Origin: Helichrysum umbraculigerum
Lineage: Eukaryota; Streptophyta; Magnoliopsida; Asterales; Asteraceae
Reading direction: 5' to 3'
Length of the DNA stretch: 64,000 nt
NCBI GenBank assembly: GCA_949592205.1
Contig: CATIUR010000002.1
Location: 134,366,090 to 134,430,089, forward strand
Below are positions 33,707 to 46,753 of the stretch, in pieces. The translations under genes and the position numbers were made by a program. Each line of letters opens with the position of its first letter. Position 1 is the stretch's first letter. The notes beneath the pieces were generated by a model that was given only the letters and a program-made list of their open reading frames with translations, did no database searches and was not told the origin of the DNA.

Positions 33707-36700
33707 ATGCCGCCAAAGACAAGACCATACACCGATGCTCAGCTTACATCCCTTATAACCCAGGCTGTTACTGAAGCCTTGGCTCGGAATACTCCACAAA
33801 ATTCCGTAAGAAACAGCGATGCCGCTGAAACCCCTGCTGCTAAACCTTGTTCTTACAAGGACTTTCAGAGCGGTAAACCCTCAAGCTTCAAGGGTTCTGA
33901 AGGAGCCATCGGACTGATCAGATGGTTCGAAAAGATGGAAACTGTTTTCCGTGTCAGCAAATGCGCGGAGAACGACAAAGTAAACTTCGCCACCTGCTCT
34001 CTCGAAGATGATGCCCACTCTTGGTGGAACTCATATACCCAATCAGTGGGTGCTGACACTGCCTACCAACTCTCTTGGGAGGACTTGAAAGCAAAACTCA
34101 CTGCCAAATACTGCTCAATCGCCAAACTCCAAAAGCTGGATGAGGAATTCTGGAACCTAAAGGTTCAGGGTGGTGATATCGATGGTTATACCACCAGGTT
34201 TCAACAACTTGCCGCCCTCCGCCCAGCCATGGTAAGCACAGAACCTGATAAAATCAGGAAGTACATCCTTGGCCTTCCTGAGCCCGTTCGGGGGCATGTT
34301 GCCTCTTCCAACCAAACCACCATTGACGGTGCAATCCTATTGGCCCAAGACCTGATGTCCATGAGCCAAGATTCTGAACCACCCACTTCATCCTCCCACA
34401 ACAACAAACGAAAGTGGTCTGACTACCACAACAACTACTCAGGCCAACAAAACAAGAAACCCGACACCATCAAAGCCTACAACACCACCACAGACATCAC
34501 ACGGGGCTACACCAGGAACAAACCCTATTGTTCCAAGTGCAGCCGTCACCATGAAGGCTCCTGTGGCCCCTTTTGCAACAATTGCAAGAGGTACGGCCAC
34601 CTCACCAAAGATTGCAATTCTCCTACCAACAACAATTCCAACAACAACACCAGACCACCCAAAGTCTGCTTTGAGTGTGGGAAACCCGGGCATTTCAGGG
34701 ACACGTGCCCAAAGCTGAAGAGTAACAACAACAACAACCGCAACAGCAACAACAACAACACCCAAAGCAGAGCCTTCGTCATCAAATCCGGGGACGCCCG
34801 CCAAGACCCGAATGTGGTCTCGGGTATGTTCCTCCTCAACAACTTAACTGCTTCTGTTCTATTTGATACTGGTGCTGATAGAAGCTTTATCTCCGATGAT
34901 TTTTGCCCATTACTTGACATCAATCCTGTTGCCTTAGAGGTTAAGTATACTGTAGAGCTAGCAAATGGGGAACTTATAGAAACCGATAGTGTGATACCTA
35001 ATTGCACTTTAAATCTAGCTGACGAAACCTTTTCAATCGATCTTGTACCCGTTGAAATTGGAAGTTTCGACGTCATCATTGGAATGGACTGGTTGTCCAA
35101 ACACCGAGCCGAAATCGTTTGTTACGATAAGATCGTCCGCATTCCACTCGCTGACGGTGGAACCTTGATCATACAGGGGGAGACCGGTGGGACGAGACTC
35201 AATATCATCTCTTGCTTAAAAACCCGAAAATTTCTGAGAAAGGGTTACCCTGCAATACTCGCACACATCACAGAGAATAAGTCGGAGGAGAAGCGACTTG
35301 AGGATGTGCCAATTGTTAGAAACTTTCTCGAAGTCTTTCCGGAAGAACTACCTGGTTTACCTCCATCTAGACAGGTTGAGTTCTCAATTGATCTCGTGCC
35401 GGGTGCCGCACCGGTGGCCCGCGCACCGTACCGTTTAGCCCCATCCGAACTTCAGGAGTTGTCTGCCCAGTTACAGGAACTTCTGGATAGAGGATTCATT
35501 AGACCGAGTTCTTCACCTTGGGGAGCTCCGGTCTTATTTGTTAAAAAGAAGGACGGTTCATTTCGAATGTGCATCGACTACCGAGAGTTGAACAAATTGA
35601 CCGTCAAAAACCGATATCCACTTCCTCGCATTGATGATCTATTCGACCAACTTCAGGGTTCAAGTTTATACTCAAAAATCAACCTGCGATCAGGTTATCA
35701 CCAGTTACGAGTTCGCGACACCGATATTCCAAAAACTGCTTTCAGAACTCGTTACGGGCACTACGAATTCCAAGTGATGCCCTTCGGTCTAACCAACTCA
35801 CCGGCTGTATTCATGGACCTCATGAACCGGGTGTGTAAACCTTACCTCGACAAGTTTGTCATTGTCTTTATCGATGACATACTCATTTACTCGCTCAACG
35901 AGCAAGAACACGCGCAACATCTCAAAACAATTCTAGAACTACTTAGACAATAGGAGCTTTATGCCAAATTCTCTAAGTGTGAGTTCTGGATACAAACCGT
36001 TCAATTCCTTGGTCACGTGATCGACAGACAGGGAATTCACGTTGACCCATCAAAAATAGAGGCTATCAAAAACTGGCAAGCACCCACCACTGCAACTGAA
36101 GTACGTCAATTCTTGGGTCTTGCTGGGTACTATCGGCGATTTATCGAAAATTTCTCCAAAATAGCTCAACCACTCACGGTACTGACTCAGAAGGACAAAA
36201 GGTTCGATTGGACCGATAAACAAGAGTCAGCGTTCCAATTTCTAAAACAAAAGCTTTGCAGTGCTCCAATCCTATCCTTACCCGAAGGCACCGATGACTT
36301 CGTGGTATACTGCGATGCTTCCCACCAAGGTCTCGGTTGTGTGCTGATGCAACGAGACGAAGTCATTGCCTATGCCTCACGACAACTGAAAATTCACGAA
36401 AAGAACTACACCACTCATGATCTCGAACTTGGAGCTGTCGTCTTTGCTCTCAAAATCTGGAGACATTATCTCTACGGCACTAAGTGCACAATCTTTACCG
36501 ATCATAAAAGTCTCCAACATATATTCGATCAGAAGGATCTCAATATGAGGCAACGTCGATGGGTCGAGTTGCTTACCGATTACGATTGCGAGATCAAGTA
36601 CCATCCAGGGAAGGCTAATGTTGTAGCTGATGCCCTCAGCCGAAAAGAACGACCAAAACCACTTCGAGTCCGAGCCCTCAGTATGACCATTCACAACGAT

Positions 36701-38155
36701 CTTACCGTTCAGATTCATACCACTCAGATCGAAGCCCTGAAACCTGAAAACATCAAGAACGAAGCCTTACGGGTTATTGACAAACAATTTGAAACCAAAT
36801 CTAACGGGATTAGGTATTTCTCAAACCAAATCTGGTTGCCAAATTTTGGGAGCCTACGAGACTTGGTGATGGATGAGGCTCACAAGTCCAAATATTCTAT
36901 CCATCCAGGATCCGATAAGATGTACCAAGGCATCAAGGAATTTTATTGGTGGCCAAATATGAAAGCCGAAATCGCCACTTATGTCAGCAAGTGTCTTACT
37001 TGCTCGAAAGTCAAAACCGAACATCAGAAACCTCCTGGTTTACTACAACAACCTGAAATCCCTGAATGGAAATGGGAACAAATTGCCATGGATTTCATAA
37101 CCAAACTACCCAAATCGTTGAGCGGTTGCGATACCATTTGGGTGATCGTTGATCGTCTAACCAAATCTGCTCATTTCCTGGCAATCAAGGAAAACGATAA
37201 AATGGAGCGCCTTGCACAAATCTACATCAAAGAAATCATTTCTCAACACGGCATTCCAATCTCGATCATCTCCGACAGAGATGCCCGCTTCACTTCTCGC
37301 TTTTGGCAATCACTTCAAAAAGCATTGGGTACTCGTCTCGACATGAGCACCGCGTACCATCCTCAAACCGATGGCCAAAGTGAACGAACCATTCAGACAC
37401 TGGAAGATATGCTACGCGCCTGCGTAGTTGATTTCGGTACTAACTGGGAAAGACATCTACCGTTGTGCGAATTCTCGTACAATAACAGCTATCACGCCAG
37501 CATTAAGGCAGCACCTTTTGAGGCACTGTACGGTCGTAAGTGCCGATCACCGATCTGTTGGACTGAAGTGGGAGATAGCCAACTCACTGGTCCTGAACTC
37601 ATACACGCCACCACTGAGAAAATTGTGGAAATCCAAAACCGACTCAAATCCGCACGTGATCGTCAGAAAAGTTATGCTGACGTGAGACGCAAACCACTCG
37701 AGTTCCAAGTTGGGGATCGAGTACTCTTAAAAGTATCGCCTTGGAAAGGCGTCATCCATTTTGGCAAACGCGGGAAGTTAAATCCCCGGTACATTGGGCC
37801 ATTCGAGATCCTTGAGAGGATTGGTCCAGTAGCTTATCGATTGCAGCTGCCATCCGAACTCAGCAGCGTGCACCCTACTTTTCACATTTCTAACTTGAAG
37901 AAATGTCTGTCTGATGAGACGCTAATTATCCCACTCGATGAAATTCGTGTTGACGACAAACTTCATTTTGTTGAGGAACCTGCCGAAATTATGGACCGTG
38001 AGGTCAAACAACTAAAACAAAGTCGTATTCCCATCGTTAAGGTCAGATGGAATTCGCGGCGCGGTCCGGAATTCACCTGGGAACGGGAAGACCAAATGCG
38101 ACTCAAATATCCTCAGCTATTCTCAGATTCTACATCAAACGCGACCTCGAGCTAA
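33707..38155 (+). pseudogene. gag-pol: X gag-pol polyprotein, nearly intact, one stop
   Basis: 1482 codons plus stop in one frame from MPPKTRP. Gag with zinc knuckles (CSKCSRHHEGSC; CFECGKPGHFRDTC near 322), protease DTGAD at 387, reverse transcriptase with FIDD at about 721-724, RNase H (YCDASHQG, FTDHKSL), integrase with HHCC region and D-D-E residues (MDFI, SDRDARF, QSERTIQ), chromodomain-like tail (EIMDREVK, VKVRWNSRRGPEFTW). The only break found is TAG at 35951-35953 (codon 749), where Y has GAG. An ATG at 36017 restarts the frame but is internal. This is the best-kept gag-pol in the window. Confidence 0.94.
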
Positions 38156-38180
38156 ATTTCGGGACGAAATTCTTCTAACA

Positions 38181-38189
38181 GGGGGAGAA
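38181..38189 (+). other. X polypurine tract
   Basis: GGGGGAGAA directly before the LTR start TGTAACACCCG at 38190. Confidence 0.9.
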
Positions 38190-40500
38190 TGTAACACCCG
38201 CCAAATTAGGACTAGTGATTAGTGCCTAATCATATGTTAATACATGTAATTAGTTCTGTGTTAGGCTAATTAATGTATCGAAATATATATTGATGAATAT
38301 ATACGAAAATGCGATTTGATTAAATCGTACGCAAATTAAATCGAATGTATTTCGGTTCCATAAATACGGACGTTGGTGATACAATTTACATTTAAGTATA
38401 AAACATTGTCTGAAAACATTACTGGGTCCGAACTATTGTTTAAATTTTATTCTCAAAGTTATCCCGCTTCGTACAATTGAAACTTACACAATTTAAAACA
38501 TTTAACGAACAAATTAACAAAACAAATTAACGTACGTTTTATAACCCAAATATAAATGGAATTGTAAATAAAATATCGCGTAATAAATTTGTATTTTAAA
38601 AACTTACAATTTAATATGAAAAATAATTATTCAAAACGTTAAATGACGGAGAAAACGAACACCACACGGAGCGCGGGGCGAAACCGAAAAGTGGAGGATA
38701 ACCTCCACCTTTCTTCCTCTTTTTCTCAATCATTTCTCTCTCTCCTCTCTTCTTTTCTACAAAATCACCAAATCACCACAAACTCGCAAAATCGCAAAAT
38801 AACGCCATTATACGCACTCGAATCACCAATATTTTTAGAGATTCACGACCACCTCGCAACGATCTACATTTCTATCTTTCCGGATTTCTATTTCGGCAAT
38901 TTGTAAGTTTCCGACAAAATCCCGAAATCTTTCGATTCTTAGTATTTTTCACTTGTAGTTGTTATTATAACTTGTATATGTCCCTTACTAAGTATGGAAC
39001 ACGATTTCATAGCTTAAAAACGGGTTAGAAATGGGTTTTTGGCCGAAAATTTCTTGACAGCCGGACTTTCTGGGCTGATGTTCTTCCATGCGACACAAGC
39101 CTTGTGTCGCATGTTGTGTCGTATTTTGCCCCTTGTGTCGTACCAAAGAATTAGTGTCGCAAGCTTTACAACACAACCATTATGTAGTATTCTATGTCGT
39201 ATTTCCATACGACACAATCACTATGTCGCTGTTGAATCAGCATCTCGCATCTATGCGACACAACCTTTGTGTCGCATAGACATTGTGTCTCATTCCTCTG
39301 CGACACAACCCTTGTGTCGCATAACAACTTTTGTGTCGCATGATTGTGTCGCATAAAACATCAGGTTTTCAAACTAAAATTTCACTAAGTGTCGAACTTA
39401 CATAACCTCAACCCTTTATACGATACGACTTATAAAACACATTGGAATACACTTGTAAGTGCAGAACATCAATAACATGATAATAATACTTAAAGTTTAT
39501 TATTTCAAAACCGTCACCAACGGGCCGTACACGTTTTCAAACACTTAACCAATCAACCAAATCGTAGTAAATTGGACATATATCTAGTTGTGTAACAACT
39601 ACAAGGGTGATCTTTTAAGATACCCAATTATGATTATAACCATTGCGTGTCGTGGACACCCTCAGGTTACAAGTCTTTGGACTTCATATTCGGCTAATCA
39701 ACTTACGTTTGTTTAAACGCTTTCAGACACATGTGAGTCTCATAGCCCCTCTTTTTACTGTTTTACTCAGGGGTGTGATATATTGCTCATTTTTAACATG
39801 TGAACGCAAGTACAACTTTTTATATACTACATGAGTTTTACACACTAATCATTTAAAGTCCTCCGTCAGCATAGTTGTTAATACGTTGTAGCGTGAATAT
39901 TAGTATATGGTACCATATAGGATTGACCCTCCTCGTTCAGGTTAGCAAGCACTAACCGGGTAAACGGACGTACTAATATTTGGGAAGACGAGTGTTGATT
40001 AGGCACTCGTGGAGGCACCTCGCCCGGAATTCTCTATAGGAGACCCGGCCCTCGAGTTAAGCTCAACTATGTGCTCATGGCTGTATACACGATTACTATC
40101 ATTAAATTGCTGGATGCAATTCATTATTTAAATCTTGCGGTTCATACTATATTACTTGATTTCAAACCTGTGAGCTCACCAGCTTTAGCTGACCCATTTA
40201 GTATGTATCGCAGGTACCAAGCAGTAGGTTGTTTCTGCTTCAGAACTTCTAGCTCGAGTCAGCATACAGACGTTGAGATTTTCTTGCATTAGTATATTTT
40301 GTACAAGTACTTATGTATTGAAATCTCCATTCATTTAAACTCGAGCTATGTAAAGCTATGAATGTTGTAAACATTTCAATGTCAATATATTTTGTTAAAA
40401 TGACGCATATAGAGTCGTTTACTGTATATCTTTGTGCTTTGTTATTGGTAGTAACACCCAAATCGTGCTTCCGCAAATCATCAAATTTGGGGGTGTTACA
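38190..40500 (+). repeat. X 3' LTR, uninterrupted
   Basis: 2311 bp, TGTAACACCCGCC to GGGGGTGTTACA. It preserves the empty target sites for T (38934-38938) and V (39913-39917). The following ACCTT (40501-40505) is the right target base set of X in the LTR of Y; the empty site is at 54722-54726. Confidence 0.95.
39088..39354 (+). repeat. X palindrome array, 3' LTR copy
   Basis: Same GCGACACAA / TTGTGTCGC dyads as 1711-1978, about 900 bp into the LTR. Some sites have decayed against the 5' copy (GCGACAC to ACAACAC near 39168). Confidence 0.85.
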
Positions 40501-42891
40501 ACCTTGTTCGATAAATCGCAAGGAGAAGCAAGGAAATCACAAACCAAGAAGGACAGCAGCATCATCCTCTTCCTTTCACTTTAGATAAGTTTTCTTTTGG
40601 TATAAATCCATCCTTTCTCTTTAAATTTACTTGTAACATACTTATATACATGCTAGAACTTCGTTTTGCTAGTTATATGTCAAAAATCCATGTTAAAAAC
40701 CATAGAACAATACGAGGAACCAATGGATAATAACTTTGTCCACCGGACAATATTTTAGATCGGGTTAGATCCGTGATATCTAACCCATTTCTTGATGAAA
40801 TCCAACGTTTCTTGATACTAAAACAAGGTTTAAGAAGTCTACTTTTCAAATATGTAAGCTCACGTAAATTGAAGTTTATTTGCTATTTTTAATTACTGAA
40901 ATAAAAGTACATAGCAGATCTGATGAATCTGACCAGAATCTTGACCAAATCAAAATGAGTATATCTTGGGCTATGGAACGAATTAGAACTTGAAACCAGT
41001 GGGAAAATATCAAAAATTTTGTTAGTTTTCCAAATCCTACTGGAACGTTTTGTGAAGTTTTGTAAAACTCAACTTATGACCAGATTATTGAACATATGTC
41101 ACAAAAAGGGCCGGCTTGACCCTTGTCCCTTTATAAATTAATATCACGAGTTTCGTTTGGCTAAAGATCATGTAAGAATATGGAAATTAAAGACGAGACA
41201 TGTAGGAACAATATATAATTTTTCCAGATTCCATCTCGACTTAAAACTTAGCTAAAACGAGGCCCGAACGAGACCAAAATCTGTCATATATAAACAAAAG
41301 GGGCTGTTTTCGTATTCGGTTTAAAAACGACACGTGCAAGTGGCCAATGGTCATAAAACTTGTTTTCTATAAGTTTTATAACATAATAAGTGTTGTGTGA
41401 AAGTTTCGGGTCAAACCGAGCATTTTTGACCAAAGACACGAAATCAAAACTCATCACAGCCCGACTTAGCGACACTCGATGAGTGTCGCCAACCACACTA
41501 GCGACACTAATTCTAGTGCCGCTACTCATCGATTTAACATATTTAGCGACACTAACCTTGAGTGTCGCTACCTTTGGCAAAACCCTACTAGCGACACTTA
41601 CCCAAGTACCGCTACTTGTTCGAATATCGCCTCTAGCGACACTACTCAAGTGTCGCCAAATACGATAAAACTGCAACTAGCAACACTTGCCCTAGTGCCG
41701 CCATACAAAGTCGAGTGTCGCCATAGCGACACTAACCTGAGTGTCACCTAAAACAGAGAGTTCAAATACATTTTTCTCTCTATGTCTCAATTCTGCGCAA
41801 CATTTACTAAACTATTATACAATACTAATTGTACTTACAAAACATATACTTATGGAAGTATACAATCAATCAACACAAAACTTAATAATAATGTCTTCGG
41901 GAATTATTATCACACAACGTCACCAACGGGCCACACTTGATTTATAAACACAACGATATCAAAACATTGGACATAACTAGTTGAATGAACAACTAATATG
42001 GGTGATCTTTCGAGATACCTACTCATTATTATAACCTTGCGCGTCTAGGACGCCCGGCAGGTTACAGTCTGCGGACTCATTTGCTCATATCACTATCGCT
42101 TGCTTGTTAGCAACACGCTCAGACTCAGGTGAGTCTCATAGCCCCGCTTTTACTGTTTTTACCTCGGGGTGAGGATACATGCTCAGTTTTTATTTACATG
42201 TGAACACAAGTACAAAACTCGATATATTGTCCGCATGAGTTGTTTTACTAATCATGAAGTCCTCCACATCATAGTTTGTTAGTATGGATTTAGCGAGAGT
42301 GTTAGTGTATGGTACCATATGGGATTGACAATCCCCGTCCGGGGTAGTCGCGCTACCACGACTACGGTCGAATGGACGCATTATCATTTGTCCATACGTG
42401 TGTTTGATTAGGCACATGCAGGAGGCAACCTCGATCAGGCACTTGATTGTGATCCTGACACCTCCAGAAATATACACATTTATTTGATTGATTTCAAACA
42501 TGATTAAATCTTGTGGTTCATACGCTATTGTTACATCATTACACCTGTGAGCTCACCAGCTTTTAGCTGACCTTTTAGCATGTATTCTCAGGTACTCAGC
42601 AGTAGTAGGACTGCTCAGGATATCAGTAGCTCGAGTCGCATTCAAATACAAAAATTTCAAGAGAATTTCCTGCATTTCTACCTTTTGTATAAACTGGATA
42701 TGTATTAGAATCTCTCAGGGAATTCATGTGAACTCATATTTTGTAAACAATATGTAATCCTTTATCACATCAATGTGATTTGTTAAAACGATGCATATAG
42801 AGTCGTTCATTATATACCTTGTGTGTTTTGATTATTAATTGGTAGCACCCCAAAGTATGCTTCCGCTAACAGTAAATTTGGGGGTGTTATA
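40501..42891 (+). repeat. Y 5' LTR, right part
   Basis: Matches 54722-57120 of the Y 3' LTR (2391 against 2399 bp). Cut on the left by X. Ends GGGGGTGTTATA, a decayed TGTTACA. Confidence 0.93.
41468..41748 (+). repeat. Y palindrome array, 5' LTR copy
   Basis: Half-sites GCGACACT and AGTGTCGC repeated with 5-8 bp between partners, about seven to eight dyads, in a region with little else. Confidence 0.88.
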
Positions 42892-42894
42892 GAT

Positions 42895-42907
42895 TGGTAT
42901 CAGAGCC
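42895..42907 (+). other. Y primer-binding site, hit by solo LTR Z
   Basis: TGGTATCAGAGCC; its last five bases GAGCC are the target duplicated by Z (42903-42907 and 45418-45422). Confidence 0.92.
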
Positions 42908-44016
42908 TGTAACACCCCCAAATTTATTATTTAGCAGAAGCACGTTTTGGGTGTTACGAATCAATAATCATAGCACAAAGATATATAATGAACGACCACT
43001 ATATGCGTCGTTTTGGACTTGTATTGATAAAACAAATGTTTACATCAAAAATATTGTTTACATTAGCTCAGCTTGAAATTGAGAGATTTAAGTACATAAT
43101 TAATCTACACAAAATATAATAATGCAGCTAAATCTCTGATTGTTTGCATGATGACTCGAGCTAATTGATCCTTAGTTGAGTAGTCCAACCTACTGCTGGT
43201 CACCTGTGATACATGCTAAAATTGGTCAGCGAAACGCTGGTGAGCTCACAGGTTTGTATGTCAACACATATGTTTGTATGAACCGCAAGATTTAATAATT
43301 GAATTTAAAATGCAATTAAGCAAAATAAAAGTTATACAGCCATGAGCATATAGTCTGAGCTTAACTTGAGTGTCAGGTCCAATTAAGGAACCCAACTTGA
43401 ATGCCTCCTACGAGTGCCTAATCTACACTCGTCTTCCCAAATGCTAATACATCCGTTTGACCAGTTAGTGCGTGCTAACCCGGATGAGGATTGTCAATCC
43501 TATATGATATCATATACTAACATTCACGCTACTACGTATTACCAGACTATGCTATGGAGGGCTTTAAATTGATTAGCTTGAAACTCATGTAGTATTTGAT
43601 TTGATTTGTACTTGCGTTCAACTTGTAAAACAAAACGAGCAATAATATCACACCCCTGATTGAAAAGCAGTAAAATAGGGGCCATGAGACTCACCTGAGC
43701 CTTGTGTGTTTATGGAAATAAACTTGAATTGATTAGCTAGTGAATTGATGTCCGGAGACTTGTAACCTGAGGGCGTTCAATACGCGCGATGGTTATTAAC
43801 TGAATAGGCATCTCGAAAGACTACCTTTGTAATAGTTTGTCCAAATTATCCCGATTTGGTTGATTGACTTGTCCAAATTACTACGATTTGGTTGATTGAA
43901 TTGAGTTTTGGAAAACGTGTACGGTCCGTTGGTGATTGTTTGTAATAATAATCTCGGTATTATTATTTTGATTTTTGAAGTGTTGTACATAAAAATGTTT
44001 ACAAACTTTTAGGTGA

Positions 44017-44100
44017 TGGGGGTCCGGGGGCAGCGCCCCTGGTTAGCAGGGTTCCAGGGGTGGCAACCCCTGGCGGGGTCCAAGGGGCTGGCCCCTGGCT
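44017..44100 (-). repeat. GC-rich hairpin cassette in Z
   Basis: A run of nested inverted repeats such as CAGCGCCCCTGG and CCAGGGGTGGCAACCCCTGG in an otherwise AT-rich LTR. The same cassette, in the other orientation, is in W at 49272-49365. Confidence 0.85.
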
Positions 44101-44207
44101 GGACTTGAATTTGGTGAAAAACGCATCTGGACTTGAATTTGGGTGAAATCAAGTGATAAAATTTTGGTCTCGACACTTGGTAAAAAGTTGCAAATATTCT
44201 GTTTTTG

Positions 44208-44472
44208 GCGACACTAAGCTAGTGTCGCTACGGGTTTAGGCGACACTTAGTAAGTGTCGCTATATTTCTGATTTTCAATAGTTGGGCGACACTTGAGTAG
44301 TGTCGCTATGGCGACACTTATAAACTTTGGCGTCACTAAGGGAGTGTTGCTAAGTTAAATCTGGTTAAGTAATTCAGCGACACTTAAGTAGTGTCGCTAT
44401 ATGGGCGACACTTAGGCATAGCGACACTTGGCTTGTGTCGCTACTACTGTTTTTGGCACACTAGCGACACTT
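44208..44472 (-). repeat. Z palindrome array
   Basis: GGCGACACTTAG and AGTGTCGCT half-sites in about six to seven dyads; the same half-site as Y with different spacers. Confidence 0.88.
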
Positions 44473-45732
44473 CCAACTGTTCGCCGGATTTTGAGCCGAA
44501 AACGTGTTTTCCGGCGACCACTGGTTCCAAAACTTTTACCCAACCCTTATATGGACATTTTGGACAATTATAAACCATAAACATGTAAAAATAATCGAAA
44601 ACGGAGAGTTTCGGGTTTTTGTCGGAAACTTACAAAGTGTCGAAACGAAAATCCGGAAAGATAGAAATGTAGATCGCGTCGAGGTGGTTCCTTTTCCGTA
44701 ATTATTTTGATGATTTGATGTCGTTTTGTATGCTTATTTTGAAGATTTGTGAGGTGGTGGTGTGGTGAGAGTTGGGAGAAAAAGAAAAAGAAGAAAGAGT
44801 AAGAGAGAGAGTGAGAAGTTGAGAATGAGGTGGGGATTTGATCCCCTCACCTCTTGTTGGCCGGTTTTGGTGGGGTCCACCAAGTGTGGGCTTCACCAAA
44901 TTTTGCCCTGTGCGGTCGCGCTCCGTGCGGTGTTCGTTTTCCTGATCGTTTAAAACGATAAATAGTTAGTTTATACGTTTAATTATACGTTTTGAAAATA
45001 CGAATATTTACTCGATATTTTTGTTGAAGTATTTCATAAAATACTTAATAGTTGCGTTATGAAAATATAACGTTATCTCGTTTTGTTTGTTTGCGCGTTC
45101 ACATTTAATCGCGTTGTTCTCGCTTGTACGATATGGAATGAATACGAAATATTATAAAAATAATATTATTGAGATCTAATAGTTTCATTAAATAATCTTT
45201 ATGTTATTTAATTAAATTGTTCACCAACGTCCGTATTAAATTGAACCGAATTACATTCGATTTGAAACTTGTACGATTTAATCAAATCGTATACTTGTAT
45301 ATATATATTCAACAATATATATTAGTTGATACACAAATTAGCCTAACACAGAACTAATTACATGTATTAAAATTTGATTAGGCACTAATTACTAGTCCCA
45401 ATTTGACGGGTGTCACAGAGCCTAAGGTTATAGTGAACTAGGTTGCATTTAGTGGGCCTAGACTATGACCGTTAGGCAGTATTTCCTTATTAGGTATGAC
45501 TGGTTCAGGAATAACATCGTCCGAGTTTAATTTAACATAGCCTGATCAACTATGTACAATTAAATAAGAATCGATGTAAGGTCTGAAACGGTTATGTTGA
45601 ACAGGAATACACTAGTTGACTCTGACCACGAGAGAAACCGGACCTATACATGTTTGTACTAGACACACTAGGCTATATTATATGATATATATATAGGCCT
45701 CACGATATTCACTAAACGCTTTTGCCACAGAC

Positions 45733-46467
45733 ATGGCAGACATTCCTCATGTAGCACCAGCTAATACGAACAACGAGACTCAAACTCTACCAACTACTGA
45801 GGAGGTAACCGCGTTACCTGTCTCACCGACACGAACTTCTCCTGAACCACTCTACTATATCACTGGAGAGGCACGAGTCACACAAAATCACAGGAGGGGT
45901 ACCGGATCTGTCCGTGCTAACCCTTACCTCAATCACACTAGTGATACCTCAACCAGAACACGGCATCCAACTTACCCCCGTAGGTGGGATTGGCTACCAA
46001 CAACTTTAATCACATGGAGGTCCGAGGAAGCTATACAAGTTCCTGCTGACCCCGTGGACATCTCTCCGTACACACAAGAACCCGTCCATCATACTGTTCC
46101 CGTGATAGCTGCCCGATTTCACCGCCAAGAGGCATGGCTTAAAAGCTTGGAACGGGAACAATACATAGCACAGATGTACTGGTTACGCCAATCGCACGAC
46201 CGCATTGCAGAACTCTTTCGAGAACAAGAAAGTATGACACAGCACATAAATATGATCCACCAACAGGTGATTGATGACAGGAGCACAGTTGATCTCCTGC
46301 AGGCAAGGCTAGAGGAATGTGAACAATGCTCACGAGAAGCTGAAGATTACTCCCGAGAATTAGTGCAACGACTAGCTTTGGCAGAAGATAACGCCAGACA
46401 AGCCAGCAGACTTGCTACCACCGTGGACCGCCTTGTCACTCTTATGGAACAAGTAAACTTGCATTAG
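45733..46467 (+). CDS. Y extra ORF upstream of gag (244 aa), coiled coil
   Basis: Intact frame although the gag-pol behind it has eight stops. N-terminal 80 residues are rich in T, P and E. RWDWLPT at 84-90, followed by WR and EPVHHTVP at 116-123, is a diverged form of the core seen in V and U. From about 130 to 240 it is charged and heptad-like, with LALAEDNARQASRL shared with X. No hydrophobic tail. It links the V/U type and the X type of extra ORF, supporting common origin. Function unknown. Confidence 0.65.
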   Translation: MADIPHVAPANTNNETQTLPTTEEVTALPVSPTRTSPEPLYYITGEARVTQNHRRGTGSVRANPYLNHTSDTSTRTRHPTYPRRWDWLPTTLITWRSEEAIQVPADPVDISPYTQEPVHHTVPVIAARFHRQEAWLKSLEREQYIAQMYWLRQSHDRIAELFREQESMTQHINMIHQQVIDDRSTVDLLQARLEECEQCSREAEDYSRELVQRLALAEDNARQASRLATTVDRLVTLMEQVNLH

Positions 46468-46753
46468 GACTAGTGTAGTCGCTATCCTGTAATCTATCTA
46501 GTGTCTACCTAAACGAAACCTATGTAATCCGACCGGATGTAATAATTCCTGGCACTTTTGTAATCCTTATCTTTTGTAATCCTTATGTGTTGTACTCTTT
46601 TAAACTCGTACCTTGTACTCAACTTTGTTATTCAATGAACTATGATTATCACTTCTTGCTATTGTATATTACCTCCTATATATACATGTGTGATAGATCA
46701 TAATCGTTACACAATTGACTTACGTATCTTTTCTCTTTGTTTATTTAAGCATC

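Larger units (their letters stand above)
42908..45417 (-). mobile_element. Z: solo LTR in reverse orientation
   Basis: 2510 bp, plus-strand TGTAACACCCCC to GGGTGTCACA, flanked by perfect GAGCC duplications and with no internal region. This is the usual result of recombination between the two LTRs of one element. On its own strand it starts TGTGACACCCGTC and ends GGGGGTGTTACA, like X, Y and W. Confidence 0.95.

Noticed and set aside
36017..38155. Separate pol gene of X with its own ATG
   Set aside because: Same frame as 33707-35953, interrupted only by TAG at 35951; the ATG is an internal methionine.
38643..38906. 87-codon ORF in the X LTR (serine/phenylalanine-rich)
   Set aside because: Arises from the CTCTCTC-rich leader, which is present in related LTRs without the frame kept.
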